Origin: an uncultured Holdemanella sp.
Lineage (GTDB): Bacteria > Bacillota_I > Bacilli_A > Erysipelotrichales > Erysipelotrichaceae
Length of the DNA: 13,683 bases
Direction of reading: 5' to 3'
Assembly: GCA_900754615.1 (NCBI GenBank)
Contig: CAAEDN010000094.1
Span: 1-13,683 of the forward strand
The first letter of the stretch is position 1. Each line of letters opens with the position of its first letter. Below the pieces are notes generated by a model, which saw nothing but the letters and a program-made list of their open reading frames with translations, was not told where the DNA came from and did not search any database. A program made the position numbers and the translations under genes. Of this stretch, positions 1-6,959 are shown piece after piece.

Positions 1-85
1 GGATTCATTTGAAAACTAAATAATGCGATCCAAATTGGTGAAAATTAAACGATCCATTTTGGTGAATTTTATCTTGACATTATCA
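1..85. mobile_element. Probable end of an insertion sequence (IS21-like pattern), body outside the window
   Basis: The first ~85 bases are non-coding and carry imperfect direct repeats (26-46 and 50-70), then TTGACA and TTATCA just before an LRR reading frame that appears decapitated. Multiple short internal repeats at the termini, and ends finishing in CA, are known for IS21-family elements. This suggests that the terminus of such an element was inserted into the LRR gene. No transposase is visible, so the family is inferred. The exact junction, about 80-90, is estimated from where LRR-like coding begins. Confidence 0.4.
26..70. repeat. Two imperfect 21-bp direct repeats at 24-bp spacing
   Basis: Copies at 26-46 and 50-70 share CGATCCA then TTGGTGAA and differ at only four A/T positions (17 of 21 identical). 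A more degenerate third copy may begin near position 1 (GGATTCATTT). Such arrays usually serve as transposase binding sites at element ends. Confidence 0.6.
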
Positions 86-102
86 TGAAAGTGTAATGCT
101 AT
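74..102 (+). promoter_or_regulatory. Possible hybrid promoter formed at the element/gene junction
   Basis: A perfect -35 TTGACA (74-79) within the presumed element end faces outward. Exactly 17 bases downstream is TGCTAT (97-102), a weak -10. Transcription would start near 109, inside the truncated LRR frame, and could drive the VWA/AAA genes. Element ends with outward -35 boxes are known to form hybrid promoters, but activity here is inferred and the -10 match is only 3 of 6. Confidence 0.3.
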
Positions 103-770
103 GTAAAACATTGAAAAAAATTGGGGACTATGCATTTTATAATTGTCGAAAGTTAAAAGAAGTGCGTTTACCATATACTTTATTGCATGTTGGCAGTGAT
201 GTGTTTATGAACTGTTTGAGGCTCAATCGAATTTATTTTGATTGCTCCATATTCTCGACAACAATTTTGAAACAAATATTAACTCAAATTACATGGGATA
301 TCGAAGTGTGTTTTCTTGATGGAGCGATTTTTTATCCCGAATACAATGGTGGCTATGATGAGGTGGGCCCTGCCCATATCTTTGCCCTAAACATTGAAGG
401 AGAAGGCTTTCGTATGCGACAGTGTTTTAAAGAAGGGAAAATTGATTTTGATGATTATGATGCATGTTTTGAAAAGCTTTGTGCTGAAGAAAACGATGCG
501 TGTATCTTTCATGTTGCTATTCTTCGATTTATGTTGAATTCTAAAAAATATAATGATTATTTAAGAGCACATGATTTGACTTCTTATTTACCGTTATATA
601 AAGATATGTGTATGATGATAGAAAAACTGATTGAAGAAAAATGTTTAGATACGATTCAAATGGATACATTGATTTCTATAGAAACAGATTTGGAAATGCG
701 AACTTTATTGATGGAATTAAAGAATAAGATGTTTAAATCATCATCTACATATTCTTTTGAGGATTTTTGA
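96..770 (+). CDS. Leucine-rich-repeat (BspA/LRR_5-type) protein, apparently 5'-truncated
   Basis: The product as read is 224 aa. Residues ~6-48 hold two BspA-like repeats of the type IGDYAFYNC...L. The remainder is a non-repetitive cysteine-containing domain (YPEYNGGY, then GFRMRQCFKEGKIDFDDYDACF near residue 105) that resembles the C-terminal part of LRR proteins encoded beside VWA and AAA genes in gut Firmicutes; this similarity is from memory. The first repeat continues upstream of the ATG: codons 87-95 give E-S-V, so V-x-L-x-x-T-L aligns with the next repeat, and then a stop occurs at 75-77. The ATG is therefore probably an internal Met of a longer gene cut by the element on the left. No good ribosome site precedes it, so it may be poorly translated. 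It shares TGATG with the next gene. Confidence 0.7.
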   Translation: MLCKTLKKIGDYAFYNCRKLKEVRLPYTLLHVGSDVFMNCLRLNRIYFDCSIFSTTILKQILTQITWDIEVCFLDGAIFYPEYNGGYDEVGPAHIFALNIEGEGFRMRQCFKEGKIDFDDYDACFEKLCAEENDACIFHVAILRFMLNSKKYNDYLRAHDLTSYLPLYKDMCMMIEKLIEEKCLDTIQMDTLISIETDLEMRTLLMELKNKMFKSSSTYSFEDF

Positions 771-2038
771 TGCGACAAAACGAATGGGAAAATGAAAAAG
801 CGGTTCATATTTTAGAACTTGTTAAAACAGAACTCTACATGGACATGCCTCATTTTTTAACGGCATTGAATACGCTGGTGTCTAAGGGGGATGACCATGT
901 AACTGTATGTGCGACAAATGGCGTGTATTTTTATTATAATTCAGTAAAGATTATTGATTTATTTCAAAAGAATTCTGTGTTTTTAAATCGTGCTTACCTA
1001 CATAGTGTTTTACATTGTCTATATAGTCATGTCTGGCTTAGAAAGAATCGCATTCAATTTATATGGAATGTAGCTTGCGATATTGTGGTGGAGTATACAT
1101 TGGATTTCATGCATAAAAAAAGTGTTTCCCGTATTTTATCTTATATACGAAGAGATGTTTATAATCAGATTGAAAAGTTAGATGGTATAAGTTGTATTAC
1201 TGTATATGATTGGTTATGTGCTCGTGAAGATGTTCAAAGCTTGTACTACGAATTTGTGGTGGATGATCATGCCATATGGCCAAATGAGCAGAATGAAAAA
1301 ATACCTCAATCTTCTTCGCCTCATAAGAAATGGCAAAGTGTCGCGAAACAAACACTTTTTGATTATAAACAACAAGGCAAAGATAGTGATGACGGGGACG
1401 CTTTTCTAGTGTCTAGTTTACAGGCAAAAAAATCAAAATATTCCTTTGCACAGTTTTTAAAACGTTTCAGTATTATAAAAGAAGAATTGCAGATCAATCC
1501 AGACGAATTTGATTTATCCTATTACACATATGGTTTATCTATCTATAAAAATATGCCTTTAATGGAGCCTTTGGAAACAAAGGAAGTCAAGAAAATATAT
1601 GAATTTGTGATTGTATTAGATACAAGTTATTCGATTGATGAGAATCTTGCGAAACGTTTTTTATCAAATACCTATAGTATTTTAAGTACTTCAAACATGT
1701 TTTATAAGACATGCAAAGTACATATTATTCAATGTGATGATAGGATTCGCAAGGATGATGTGGTTTCAAATCAGAATGAAATGGATCATTTGTTAAATGC
1801 ATTCACATTCGTTGGTGGAGGCAATACAGATTTTCGACCTGTATTTCAGTATGTGAATGATCTAATGGATGCAAAAGCTTTTCAAAATCTTTGTGGTTTA
1901 CTCTATTTTACGGATGGAAAGGGTATCTATCCTAAAAAAAATCCAGCTTATAAAACGGCTTTTATTTATTTAGAAGATTATGATCAAAATAAAGTGCCTT
2001 CTTGGGCTATTCAATATAGATTGGAAGAAAAATTATGA
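770..2038 (+). CDS. VWA-domain protein with degenerate metallopeptidase-like N-terminus (DUF2201-like)
   Basis: The product is 422 aa from ATG 770. The frame is open from TTG 767, but the TGATG overlap with the LRR gene and the GAGGA at 758-763 favour ATG. Residues ~70-110 contain HSVLHCLYSH (H78, H82, H87) followed by WNVACD (D104). The spacing is that of the HExxH metallopeptidase-like DUF2201 N-domain, but the catalytic Glu is Ser79. The C-terminal ~140 residues form a VWA domain with an intact MIDAS: DTSYS at 284-288, T353 in GGGNTD, and D382 in FTDG. There is no signal peptide, so it should be cytoplasmic. VWA proteins of this kind pair with MoxR-type ATPases, and the next gene is one. 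The substrate is unknown. Confidence 0.8.
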   Translation: MRQNEWENEKAVHILELVKTELYMDMPHFLTALNTLVSKGDDHVTVCATNGVYFYYNSVKIIDLFQKNSVFLNRAYLHSVLHCLYSHVWLRKNRIQFIWNVACDIVVEYTLDFMHKKSVSRILSYIRRDVYNQIEKLDGISCITVYDWLCAREDVQSLYYEFVVDDHAIWPNEQNEKIPQSSSPHKKWQSVAKQTLFDYKQQGKDSDDGDAFLVSSLQAKKSKYSFAQFLKRFSIIKEELQINPDEFDLSYYTYGLSIYKNMPLMEPLETKEVKKIYEFVIVLDTSYSIDENLAKRFLSNTYSILSTSNMFYKTCKVHIIQCDDRIRKDDVVSNQNEMDHLLNAFTFVGGGNTDFRPVFQYVNDLMDAKAFQNLCGLLYFTDGKGIYPKKNPAYKTAFIYLEDYDQNKVPSWAIQYRLEEKL

Positions 2039-3180
2039 ATATTTTACAAGCAAAAAATGAAATAAAAAATACAGTTAAGGCTTATTTATCGAAGAATGCC
2101 TTTGGTGAATATGAAATTGAATCAAAGAATCAACGACCTTTATTGTTGATTGGTCCGCCTGGAATTGGAAAAACACAAATTATGGAACAGATTTCGAAAG
2201 AATGCCAGATTGGTCTTGTAAGCTATACGATTACGCATCATACAAGACAAAGTGCAGTAGGACTTCCTTTTATTCAAGAAAAAATATTTGATGGTAAAAC
2301 CTATTCTATTACAGAATATACGATGAGTGAAATTATTGCGAGTGTTTATTCGAAAATGGAAGATACAGGATTGAAAGAAGGAATTCTATTTATCGATGAA
2401 ATCAATTGTGTTTCAGAAACGTTGGCTCCAACAATGTTACAGTTTTTACAGAATAAAACTTTTGGAAACCAAAAGGTTCCATCTGGCTGGATTATTGTGG
2501 CTGCAGGCAATCCAAGTGAATATAATAAGTCGATTCGTGATTTTGATGTTGTGACAATGGATCGAATTCGCTATATAAATGTGGAAACGGATTATTATGT
2601 ATGGAAAGAATATGCGATTTCAAGTCATATTCATCCGATGATTTTAAGTTATTTAGAGTTAAAACCGAATTATTTCTATACGGTTTCAACAAGTGTGGAT
2701 GGCATGGAATTTGTGACAGCACGAGGCTGGGAAGATTTATCACATTTATTGTATACATATGAAAAAATGAATCTAGAAATTTCGCAGGATACGATTTATG
2801 AATATTTGCACCATGAAGATATCGCAGAAGATGTTTTTGCGTATTACCTAGTGTATAGAAAATATCAGGATGATTATGGAATTGATGATATTTTAAATGG
2901 CAATGTATCCAGTCAAATATATGCTCGCTTATTTAATGCTGATTTTGATGAAAGAGTATCTGTTGTCAATTTAGTTATGGATGGGCTATTAAGAAATGCA
3001 ATGCAGTATTTTTTTGAAAAGAATTGTACCGACCTTCGGTATGGATTTTTAAAGGAGTATCGAAAGAAGATGGATTCTTCTTATAAAGCTTGTGTTAAAG
3101 AATTTATGGATATCTATCATGCTAAGGTACAAAGTGAATTGTTGAATGTTCGTCAAAACATGAATATGATGTGGTGTTAG
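2035..3180 (+). CDS. MoxR-like AAA+ ATPase
   Basis: The product is 381 aa. The start is set by the ATGA overlap with the VWA gene and a GGAAG ribosome site. Visible motifs are Walker A GPPGIGKT (40-47), Walker B ILFIDEIN (117-124), sensor-1 AAGNP (157-161) and a DR pair at 176-177. This is the MoxR/dynein-related layout, in which the ATPase remodels targets presented by a VWA partner. It should act in the cytoplasm with the upstream VWA protein. Members I remember are about 490 aa with an extra C-terminal domain. Here the frame stops at 3178-3180 and the missing domain seems to be the next ORF in the -1 frame, so the gene may be split or frameshifted near 3155. Confidence 0.85.
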   Translation: MNILQAKNEIKNTVKAYLSKNAFGEYEIESKNQRPLLLIGPPGIGKTQIMEQISKECQIGLVSYTITHHTRQSAVGLPFIQEKIFDGKTYSITEYTMSEIIASVYSKMEDTGLKEGILFIDEINCVSETLAPTMLQFLQNKTFGNQKVPSGWIIVAAGNPSEYNKSIRDFDVVTMDRIRYINVETDYYVWKEYAISSHIHPMILSYLELKPNYFYTVSTSVDGMEFVTARGWEDLSHLLYTYEKMNLEISQDTIYEYLHHEDIAEDVFAYYLVYRKYQDDYGIDDILNGNVSSQIYARLFNADFDERVSVVNLVMDGLLRNAMQYFFEKNCTDLRYGFLKEYRKKMDSSYKACVKEFMDIYHAKVQSELLNVRQNMNMMWC

Positions 3181-3503
3181 AACAAATTCAAAAGGTAAAT
3201 GTGGATGAAGCTTTATCACCTAAGGATCGTTTTGAGCAATGTACAAAATCTTTCTTTGAACAAAAGAATAAGCTGGATACAATGGATGAAAGTTTAAAAA
3301 TTCAAATTGAAAATGGGTTCGAATTTATGGAAAGTGCATTTAAGAATGGACAGGAAATGACGATTTTTGTCACAAATCTTACTATGTCAAGTGAGATGGC
3401 TTTGTATTTAAGCTCTCATACTATTGAGGTTTATGAAAAATATAAACAAGTATTATTGATAGGAACACAAAAAGCTCGTTTGTTAGATGAGCTACAGCAT
3501 TAG
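3171..3503 (+). CDS. Small ORF resembling the detached C-terminal domain of the upstream AAA+ ATPase
   Basis: This is 110 aa if begun at GTG 3171, and it overlaps the ATPase by 10 bases in the -1 frame with no convincing ribosome site. The segment around residues 49-70 (GFEFMESAFKNGQEMTIFV) and the ending (LLDELQH) resemble the C-terminus of longer ATPases of this subfamily, from memory. The frame is open upstream from 3138. One extra A in the AAAA at 3155-3158 would join the two ORFs into a protein of about 489 aa reading VRQKHEYDVVLEQ across the junction. It may therefore be a frameshifted gene, a sequencing indel, or a real split with translational coupling. Its TAG stop overlaps the ribosome site of the next gene. 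Confidence 0.6.
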   Translation: MVLEQIQKVNVDEALSPKDRFEQCTKSFFEQKNKLDTMDESLKIQIENGFEFMESAFKNGQEMTIFVTNLTMSSEMALYLSSHTIEVYEKYKQVLLIGTQKARLLDELQH

Positions 3504-3512
3504 GAGGATACT

Positions 3513-4292
3513 ATGGATTATTCTGAATTAAAATATGAAAATGTAGACTTTGAGTCAGACCAAGATAAAAAGTTGCCCCAACCACCACTTGTGAAGGAAA
3601 AAATGCGAGAAGAATCGATAGATTTACCTGGAAATTTTAAGGATTTGCTGATACAAACGGATTTTCTTAATATTATAAATACCCGTCATAGCTCTAGAGT
3701 CTATACAAATGAAGCAATGTCTTTATTAGAGCTTTCTTATATGTTATGGACTTGCCAGGGCGTGAAAGAATTACGTGGCAAGCACTATGCGACGCTACGT
3801 ACTGTACCATCGGGAGGTGCTCGCCATGGTTTTGAACTTTATTTTGTATGTCAGAATGTGGAGGGGTTAGAATCGGGTACATATCATTATTTACCAATGG
3901 AACATAAAATTGAGTTTTTAAATCCACTTAACCAGGTGAAAGATGTTCTTTCAGCTTCTTTGTGTGATCAAGCTTGGGCTTTAAAAGCCAATGTAATTTT
4001 TTATTTTAGCTACATCCCTTACAGAACTGAATGGAGATATGGAGATTTTGCTCATCGAATTGCCTTAGTGGATTTAGGGCATATCGGAGAAAATATTTAT
4101 CTTGCAAGTACAAGTATTGGATTAGGAACTTGTGGAATTGGTGCTTGTGTGACTTCCATTTGTGATGCAATATTCGAATTAGATGGGGAAGAGGAGTTTA
4201 TTTTGTATGCTCAGCCAATTGGAAAGGTGAAAAAAGAGGATTTTACGAAGGAAAAATCTTTTTATGAATTTGTTGAAAAAGAAGGCTTATAA
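3513..4292 (+). CDS. SagB-type nitroreductase-like flavoprotein
   Basis: The product is 259 aa behind a strong AGGAGG site (TAGGAGG, which includes the previous stop). It has the nitroreductase/SagB dehydrogenase signature: RHSSR (58-62) for the FMN phosphate, PSGGARHGFELY (99-110), a WRYGDFAHR segment (174-182), DLGHIGENIYLA (187-198) and GLGTCGIGA (203-211). The family binds FMN. SagB proteins oxidise azolines in peptide natural products, but many stand-alone members act on unknown small molecules. No peptide precursor or cyclodehydratase (SagC/D) is nearby, so a toxin/bacteriocin role is not supported. It is the last gene of the LRR-VWA-AAA operon, 9 bases after the small ORF. Confidence 0.85.
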   Translation: MDYSELKYENVDFESDQDKKLPQPPLVKEKMREESIDLPGNFKDLLIQTDFLNIINTRHSSRVYTNEAMSLLELSYMLWTCQGVKELRGKHYATLRTVPSGGARHGFELYFVCQNVEGLESGTYHYLPMEHKIEFLNPLNQVKDVLSASLCDQAWALKANVIFYFSYIPYRTEWRYGDFAHRIALVDLGHIGENIYLASTSIGLGTCGIGACVTSICDAIFELDGEEEFILYAQPIGKVKKEDFTKEKSFYEFVEKEGL

Positions 4293-4293
4293 T
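4265..4293 (+). promoter_or_regulatory. Tentative promoter for the membrane coiled-coil gene
   Basis: A perfect -10 TATAAT (4288-4293) overlaps the stop codon of the nitroreductase gene, 36 bases before the next ATG. The -35 region 17 bases upstream (TGAATT) is poor, so the call rests on the -10 alone. Confidence 0.28.
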
Positions 4294-4328
4294 GTGCTAA
4301 AATAAATGGGTACTAAGGAAAATATATT

Positions 4329-5615
4329 ATGAGCAAAAAAGATACGAAGATAGATGCTTATTCAAAAGCACTTTTAGATAAAAAAACAGAATATAATGAT
4401 GAATTAAAGAAGCCTAAAGAAGAAACGGTCATGTCCGATGCGGAAAGAAAACAAGCAGAAAAGACATTATCTTCTGCTTTGGATATGCTTCGTAGAGAGC
4501 GTGGACAGAAAACAATTGCGGAAGAAGAACGCTTTTATGAAGAGCATAAAAATGATCTGAAAGACATGGAAGAAGATTTTACAACTTCTTCACTTGAAAA
4601 AGAGCAGTCTAATGAAGCATTGAATCTTGTTCATGCGATGTTACAAGATATGTCAAATGATGAAGAAGATGAGGGTGCTGAATTAGAATTAGCAACAGAA
4701 GATAAAAAAGAAAAACCAAAGAAGCCTAAAAAGGAAAAGAAGGTCAAAGAGAAGATAGAAAAGAAACCGAAGCCTAAGAAAACTAAAAAGCCAATGAAAA
4801 CAGTTACTAAAATTGTTTTAGGAGTGATTTTTGCTGGTGTTGTAGCTTTAGGTGGATACTCTTATAAGGTTTTAGTCTATAATCCACAAAATATTGTTTC
4901 TGAATCGCAACAAAAAATATATGACAAGCTTGTATCTTATGCGGATGAATATGGTGACAATATGATGTCGGATGCTGAAAAGCTAGAATTGCTGGATTTG
5001 GATGCGGATTATAAAAAGCTTCTTGATAAACAAAAGGTTTCTATCAATGCATATTTTAAAGAGCAGACAGGAAAAACGTATAAAGAATTATTGAAAAAGA
5101 TGAAGCATCTTCAAGAAACAAAAGAAGAAGTGAAATTGCCTGGATATCAGCAAATTATGGATCTATTAAATAACTGGGATACAAAATCGGATAGTGAAAA
5201 AATGGCAGTTGCAGATATGCAGTCTACATATAGTTCATTATCTAAGGAATTGAAGGATGAAGTAAATACTTTATCAAATTCTAAGACGGGCAAAGACTTT
5301 ATGGATCTATGTAAAGAGCAGGAAGAATTAAAAACGGCGGCTGAAGAACAGGCAAAAGAAGAAAAAGAAAAACAAAAAGATGAGAATCAAGGTAAAATTC
5401 AGGAATATCAAACATCTTTAACGAATGCTCAAAATGAATATAGTGTATATTCTCAATATGCAAAGAGCTTAGAAGACGATTTGGCCTATGCTCAGCAAAT
5501 AGGTGAGGATACAACAGATATTCAGTCTCAGATTGCTACAAACAATCAAATGTTAGCGTCTTTACAGCAACAAATCACATATTATCAACAGATGATTTCT
5601 GCTTTACAATCTTAA
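4329..5615 (+). CDS. Single-pass membrane protein with charged cytoplasmic tail and external coiled coil, function unknown
   Basis: The product is 428 aa, with an AAGGAAA ribosome site 8-12 bases upstream. Residues 1-~155 are highly charged, without a signal peptide, and end in a Lys/Pro-rich stretch (about 125-157). A single hydrophobic segment (~159-180, KIVLGVIFAGVVALGG) gives an N-in topology. The outer part (~185-428) is helical and charged. It has a coiled-coil linker rich in E/K at ~340-355 and a Gln-rich C-terminal coiled coil (~360-428). I do not recognise a family. The layout resembles cell-surface or division-associated membrane anchors of Firmicutes, but that is only an analogy. 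It is probably transcribed separately from the operon upstream. Confidence 0.75.
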   Translation: MSKKDTKIDAYSKALLDKKTEYNDELKKPKEETVMSDAERKQAEKTLSSALDMLRRERGQKTIAEEERFYEEHKNDLKDMEEDFTTSSLEKEQSNEALNLVHAMLQDMSNDEEDEGAELELATEDKKEKPKKPKKEKKVKEKIEKKPKPKKTKKPMKTVTKIVLGVIFAGVVALGGYSYKVLVYNPQNIVSESQQKIYDKLVSYADEYGDNMMSDAEKLELLDLDADYKKLLDKQKVSINAYFKEQTGKTYKELLKKMKHLQETKEEVKLPGYQQIMDLLNNWDTKSDSEKMAVADMQSTYSSLSKELKDEVNTLSNSKTGKDFMDLCKEQEELKTAAEEQAKEEKEKQKDENQGKIQEYQTSLTNAQNEYSVYSQYAKSLEDDLAYAQQIGEDTTDIQSQIATNNQMLASLQQQITYYQQMISALQS

Positions 5616-5631
5616 AAAATAGGACTATCCT
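5603..5631 (+). promoter_or_regulatory. Probable promoter of tRNA-Thr
   Basis: TTTACA (5603-5608, 5 of 6 consensus) lies at the end of the upstream CDS. A 17-base spacer leads to TATCCT (5626-5631, 4 of 6). The start would fall near 5638, about 11 bases before the mature tRNA. No other promoter-like pair lies in this short gap. Confidence 0.5.
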
Positions 5632-5643
5632 AATAGGGTAGTC
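5623..5643. other. Hairpin between the membrane protein gene and the tRNA
   Basis: GACTATCCT (5623-5631) pairs with AGGGTAGTC (5635-5643) over nine base pairs including one G-U, with an AAT loop. No T-run follows on the plus strand, but an A-run precedes it, so it would look like a terminator only on the minus strand. It overlaps the -10 of the tRNA promoter. It may be a weak terminator for the upstream gene or incidental. Confidence 0.45.
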
Positions 5644-5648
5644 AATTC

Positions 5649-5723
5649 GCCGACTTAGCACAGTGGTAGTGCAACGCACTCGTAACGCGTAGGTCATTGG
5701 TTCAAATCCGATAGTCGGCACCA
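5649..5723 (+). tRNA. tRNA-Thr (anticodon CGT)
   Basis: A full cloverleaf can be drawn: acceptor GCCGACT/AGTCGGC, D stem GCAC/GTGC with a 7-base loop, anticodon loop CTCGTAA giving anticodon CGT (5679-5681 region, reading ACG), a 5-base variable loop, T stem ATTGG/CCGAT with TTCAAAT, and an encoded CCA (5721-5723). Pair 31-39 is an A-C mismatch. It should act beside a tRNA-Thr(TGT) for the ACG codon. The D-arm GCAC/GTGC differs from the usual GCTC/GAGC but is fully paired. Confidence 0.95.
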
Positions 5724-5734
5724 TGGTTAAAATT

Positions 5735-5760
5735 AAGCTGGGAAACCAGCTTCTTTTTTT
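5735..5760 (+). terminator. Rho-independent terminator after tRNA-Thr
   Basis: AAGCTGG (5735-5741), a GAAA tetraloop and CCAGCTT (5746-5752) are followed by CTTTTTTT. It is a strong intrinsic terminator lying only 14 bases before the next start codon, which raises the question of how the downstream operon is transcribed. Confidence 0.9.
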
Positions 5761-5774
5761 AGAGGAAGAGGATT

Positions 5775-6920
5775 ATGTTAAAAGAATTTAATTTTGATGA
5801 AAAAATGATTCTATTGGCAACACTATTTTTGTTTTTGCCATTTGAAATAGCAAGTGTTGGCATTGCATGTATTCTTATACAAGCTTTTTGTCGTCATAAA
5901 TTAGTGGATGCCGTAAAAAATCAAACGGGAGCACTTTTCTTTTATAGTTTTGTTGGACTCGAATTCATTGTTTCGATTCTTCATGCAAATTGGAATGGTT
6001 TTGGCAATGTTTGGCTATTTGTCTTGATTGGATTATATGGTGCTTATTATCGTAAATCTGTCACGAGAAAATGTTTTGAAAAAATGTGTGATTTAATTAT
6101 TATTCTTTCCGTATTTACAGCTATTTATGGTTTGTATCAGTTTAATCAAATTTCTGTTGCGAATGGACGTACTTTTTTAGAATTTCATATTTTTAATTCA
6201 CCAACAAGACGTATTACAGCGACATTCATGAATGCGAACATCTATGCGATGATCATTGATTTTATTTGTGTTATATGTATGTATCGATTTGTGAGAAATG
6301 AAAATATCCTTTGTAGGATTGCTTATTTTGTTGTTGCTCTCTTTAACTTCTTTGTTTTGTATCTTACTGGATCTAGAACGGCTTTACTACCTTTTGCGGT
6401 TATTTTTCCTATCTTTCTTTATTGTATTTGCTGGAAAAAGCTGTTTGTCACATCGATTGTTTTAGAATTATGTGTTTGCGGATTGGTTTTTTTTAAGCCA
6501 ACTTTGATTCCGAGAATCAGTGATATGTCTACTTTTGCATCGCGTGTAAAAATATGGAAAACGGCATTCTTATGTATTTCGATGTATCCATTTTTTGGCT
6601 GGGGACCACAAACCTATAAGAAATTTTATCCTTTGGTACATGGTCATAAGGCACCACATGCGCATAATATTTATATTGATTCGATTTTATCCTATGGAGT
6701 AGTTGGGACACTTATAGTATTGGCTTATACATTTGTATTAAATAAAGAAATTTTTACGTCCAATACAAGAAGAGAAAATCCAGCTTTATTCGGTATGATG
6801 ATGTGTTTTATTGCCATTGTATTGATTTACGGATTGTTGGATTGCACATTGAATATTGTGGCAACGGGGACACTATGCTTTATTGTGCTAAATAGTGCTT
6901 GCATGTATTTAAAAAAATAA
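5775..6920 (+). CDS. O-antigen ligase/polymerase (Wzy_C)-like polytopic membrane protein
   Basis: The product is 381 aa, starting after GGAAGAGG. About ten hydrophobic segments span the length. Family marks are ATFMNANIYA (149-158), LTGSRTAL (197-204), RVKIWKTA (257-264) and PHAHNIYID (294-302), the last being the conserved His-containing external loop of Wzy_C proteins. Such proteins join or polymerise lipid-linked glycans at the outer face of the membrane. In a Gram-positive this would mean a capsule or wall polysaccharide, or glycan attachment to another acceptor. No glycosyltransferases are nearby, so the substrate is unknown. It heads a set with the M23 peptidase and RsmF genes and has no room for a promoter after the terminator upstream. 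Confidence 0.8.
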   Translation: MLKEFNFDEKMILLATLFLFLPFEIASVGIACILIQAFCRHKLVDAVKNQTGALFFYSFVGLEFIVSILHANWNGFGNVWLFVLIGLYGAYYRKSVTRKCFEKMCDLIIILSVFTAIYGLYQFNQISVANGRTFLEFHIFNSPTRRITATFMNANIYAMIIDFICVICMYRFVRNENILCRIAYFVVALFNFFVLYLTGSRTALLPFAVIFPIFLYCICWKKLFVTSIVLELCVCGLVFFKPTLIPRISDMSTFASRVKIWKTAFLCISMYPFFGWGPQTYKKFYPLVHGHKAPHAHNIYIDSILSYGVVGTLIVLAYTFVLNKEIFTSNTRRENPALFGMMMCFIAIVLIYGLLDCTLNIVATGTLCFIVLNSACMYLKK

Positions 6921-6927
6921 ATACAAT
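6899..6927 (+). promoter_or_regulatory. Possible internal promoter for the M23 peptidase gene
   Basis: TTGCAT (6899-6904) sits 17 bases before TACAAT (6922-6927, 5 of 6 to the consensus), with an A-rich spacer. The -35 lies in the end of the upstream CDS. The start would be near 6934, giving a leader of about 26 bases. Confidence 0.38.
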
Positions 6928-6959
6928 ATCTATAGAAGACAGACAGTAGAAGGAGTCAT

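Noticed and set aside
1206..1409. 67-aa plus-strand ORF inside the VWA gene
   Set aside because: It is an out-of-frame shadow of a clearly coding gene with no ribosome site or recognisable domain.
2492..2758. 88-aa antisense ORF in the ATPase gene
   Set aside because: It lies opposite conserved ATPase coding sequence and has no start signals of its own.
3513..4292. A thiazole/oxazole-modified peptide (streptolysin S-like) cluster
   Set aside because: Only the SagB-like dehydrogenase is present; no cyclodehydratase, precursor peptide or exporter is visible.
5623..5773. T-box or riboswitch leader in front of the membrane-protein operon
   Set aside because: The structured RNA is a complete tRNA gene with CCA followed by a simple terminator. 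No T-box motif or antiterminator alternative can be drawn.
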